DNA of 5,642 bases from Chroococcidiopsidaceae cyanobacterium CP_BM_RX_35 (lineage in GTDB: Bacteria > Cyanobacteriota > Cyanobacteriia > Cyanobacteriales > Chroococcidiopsidaceae). The stretch lies in contig JAFAVL010000016.1 in the NCBI GenBank assembly GCA_019242465.1, forward strand, positions 1-5,642. The letters are read 5' to 3'. The notes beneath the pieces are model-generated. The model was not told the DNA's origin, did no database searches, and worked only from the letters and a program-made list of their open reading frames with translations. This document shows positions 4,771-5,642 of the stretch, piece by piece. Within the stretch, counting starts at the first letter, position 1. Each line of letters begins with the position of its first letter. Made by a program: the position numbers and the translations under genes.

Positions 4771-5642
4771 AGCTGATAGAATAACTAACACGGCAAATTC
4801 TGAAGCGGCTATGGCAAATCCGCGTACTGACGATGCACGTGATGAGAAGAACTCATCTGTCAATTTGTCAGCACCCTCATCCTCTCACCGCCTAGATTGG
4901 GTTGCCCTGACTCATAAACTACAATTTTCTTCAAACATCGACCACCTCAATCAGGTGAAAGAACTCCGTCAAGCACTAGCCGAGTCGCAACAGGCACTAA
5001 AGGAGTACAAAGAGTGCGCAAACGTTAGAGAATTACTCCTCAGCCAACATGTTCAGGAACTCGCGGCTACTCAAGCACAAGTGCAACAACTGCGGCACGA
5101 GTTGGAAGCTTCTCATCAAACTGTCCAACGCCAGCAGATCTTAATTGAAACCTTAACAATTCAGTTTGAAAGTAGCCAGGAACGTGTAGCCCAGTTGGAA
5201 CGGGAGTTTGCCCTCAACCAGCAACGTTATAACGAGCAATCTTACCAACTCGTGCAGACAGAAAACGCCTGCCGCGAGTTACGCTCTCGCCTGAGCCGCC
5301 AGCAAAGCCACACTCTACAATTCAAAGTTGCTCTGGAAAAGTGTCTAGAGGTACCTCTACCTGGATATCAATTTCAGAATGAAGATTTCCTTACCAACTC
5401 CCCACCGTCCGCCACTCTTTTCGCCTCGGTTGCAAGTCCCCCACGCAAGTTTAAAACTGCACCTGAGCTGCCATCAATCCTACTTCCCAAGGCACAGTCT
5501 ATTCCACCCTGGTCTGTTCCCCTGCTCACCTCAACGCAATACGAGCCTATCTCGCAAACACCCCATGGCTCCATTACTCCCTTAGAAGCTGATGGCGCGT
5601 TCCCAATCTCTACAGAAGAAGAATCCCTGTTTGCGAACCTTA
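4763..5642 (+). CDS. Coiled-coil protein with Pro-rich tail, function unknown (3' end outside window)
   Basis: The frame from ATG 4763 stays open for 293 codons to the window end, so the C-terminus is missing. Residues 1-42 are polar and probably disordered. HRLDWVALTHKLQF (42-55) leads into a long Gln/Glu/Leu heptad-rich stretch, about 60-192, that should form a coiled coil: AESQQALKEY (73-82), RQQILIETLTIQFESSQERV (123-142) and LRSRLSRQQSHTLQFK (173-188). LEKCLEVPLPGYQF (191-204) ends the helix, and a Pro/Ser-rich low-complexity tail follows to the edge. From memory, cyanobacterial proteins of unknown function share the RQQ-LIETL-x-ES-QERVAQLER and TLQFK-ALEKCLEVP motifs. No signal peptide or membrane segment is visible, so a cytoplasmic structural or scaffold role is the most that can be inferred. 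It is on the same strand as the propeller gene, 86 bp downstream. Confidence 0.75.
   Translation, partial: MNEADRITNTANSEAAMANPRTDDARDEKNSSVNLSAPSSSHRLDWVALTHKLQFSSNIDHLNQVKELRQALAESQQALKEYKECANVRELLLSQHVQELAATQAQVQQLRHELEASHQTVQRQQILIETLTIQFESSQERVAQLEREFALNQQRYNEQSYQLVQTENACRELRSRLSRQQSHTLQFKVALEKCLEVPLPGYQFQNEDFLTNSPPSATLFASVASPPRKFKTAPELPSILLPKAQSIPPWSVPLLTSTQYEPISQTPHGSITPLEADGAFPISTEEESLFANL

Noticed and set aside
5374..5585. Open frames on both strands near the window end
   Set aside because: They overlap the Pro-rich tail of the coiled-coil gene, which has the strong GGAGG and a continuous frame; proline-rich DNA readily leaves other frames open.
1..5642. CRISPR array, tRNA, rRNA, insertion sequence or attachment site
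   Set aside because: No regularly spaced repeats, cloverleaf-like segments, transposase motifs or terminal inverted repeats were found on either strand by reading.

Overview
The window most likely comes from a non-marine cyanobacterium. It has two exact copies of the HIP1 octamer GCGATCGC inside one gene, moderate GC content, and two plus-strand proteins of a kind I associate with cyanobacteria: an Ig-like/beta-propeller membrane protein and a glutamine-rich coiled-coil protein. No RNA genes, CRISPR arrays or recognisable insertion sequences were seen.

Left part, minus strand, read from about 3045 down to 1. First comes a small intact ORF (2773-3045). A retropepsin-like aspartyl protease gene follows (2405-2813), which appears frameshifted at its 3' end and possibly at its 5' end. 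Next is an 11-codon ORF that looks like a scrap of an Rpn/DUF4351-type protein (2323-2358). After that is a heavily decayed gene (1442-2308): joining its frames restores a protein of about 288 residues through two in-frame TGA codons and about four single-base shifts. The block ends with an intact RecF/SMC-like AAA ATPase (123-1367). Only 9 bases behind it, in the same frame, starts a PIN-like protein cut by the window edge (1-113). ATPase plus nuclease-like partner looks like a two-gene defence or toxin-type module; that function is inferred. The ATPase has Tyr where relatives usually have the conserved His of the H-loop.

Right part, plus strand. A 152-bp divergent intergenic region (3046-3197) separates the eroded minus-strand block from two open genes. 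These are a membrane-anchored protein with an Ig-like domain and TolB-like propeller (3198-4676) and, 86 bp on, a coiled-coil/proline-rich protein open to the window end (4763-5642). A 9-codon upstream ORF overlaps the start of the second gene.

Overall, the window looks like a decaying accessory island beside intact, probably vertically inherited genes. Nothing here proves a new system. The strongest leads are the ATPase-PIN pair and the reconstructed 288-residue family.
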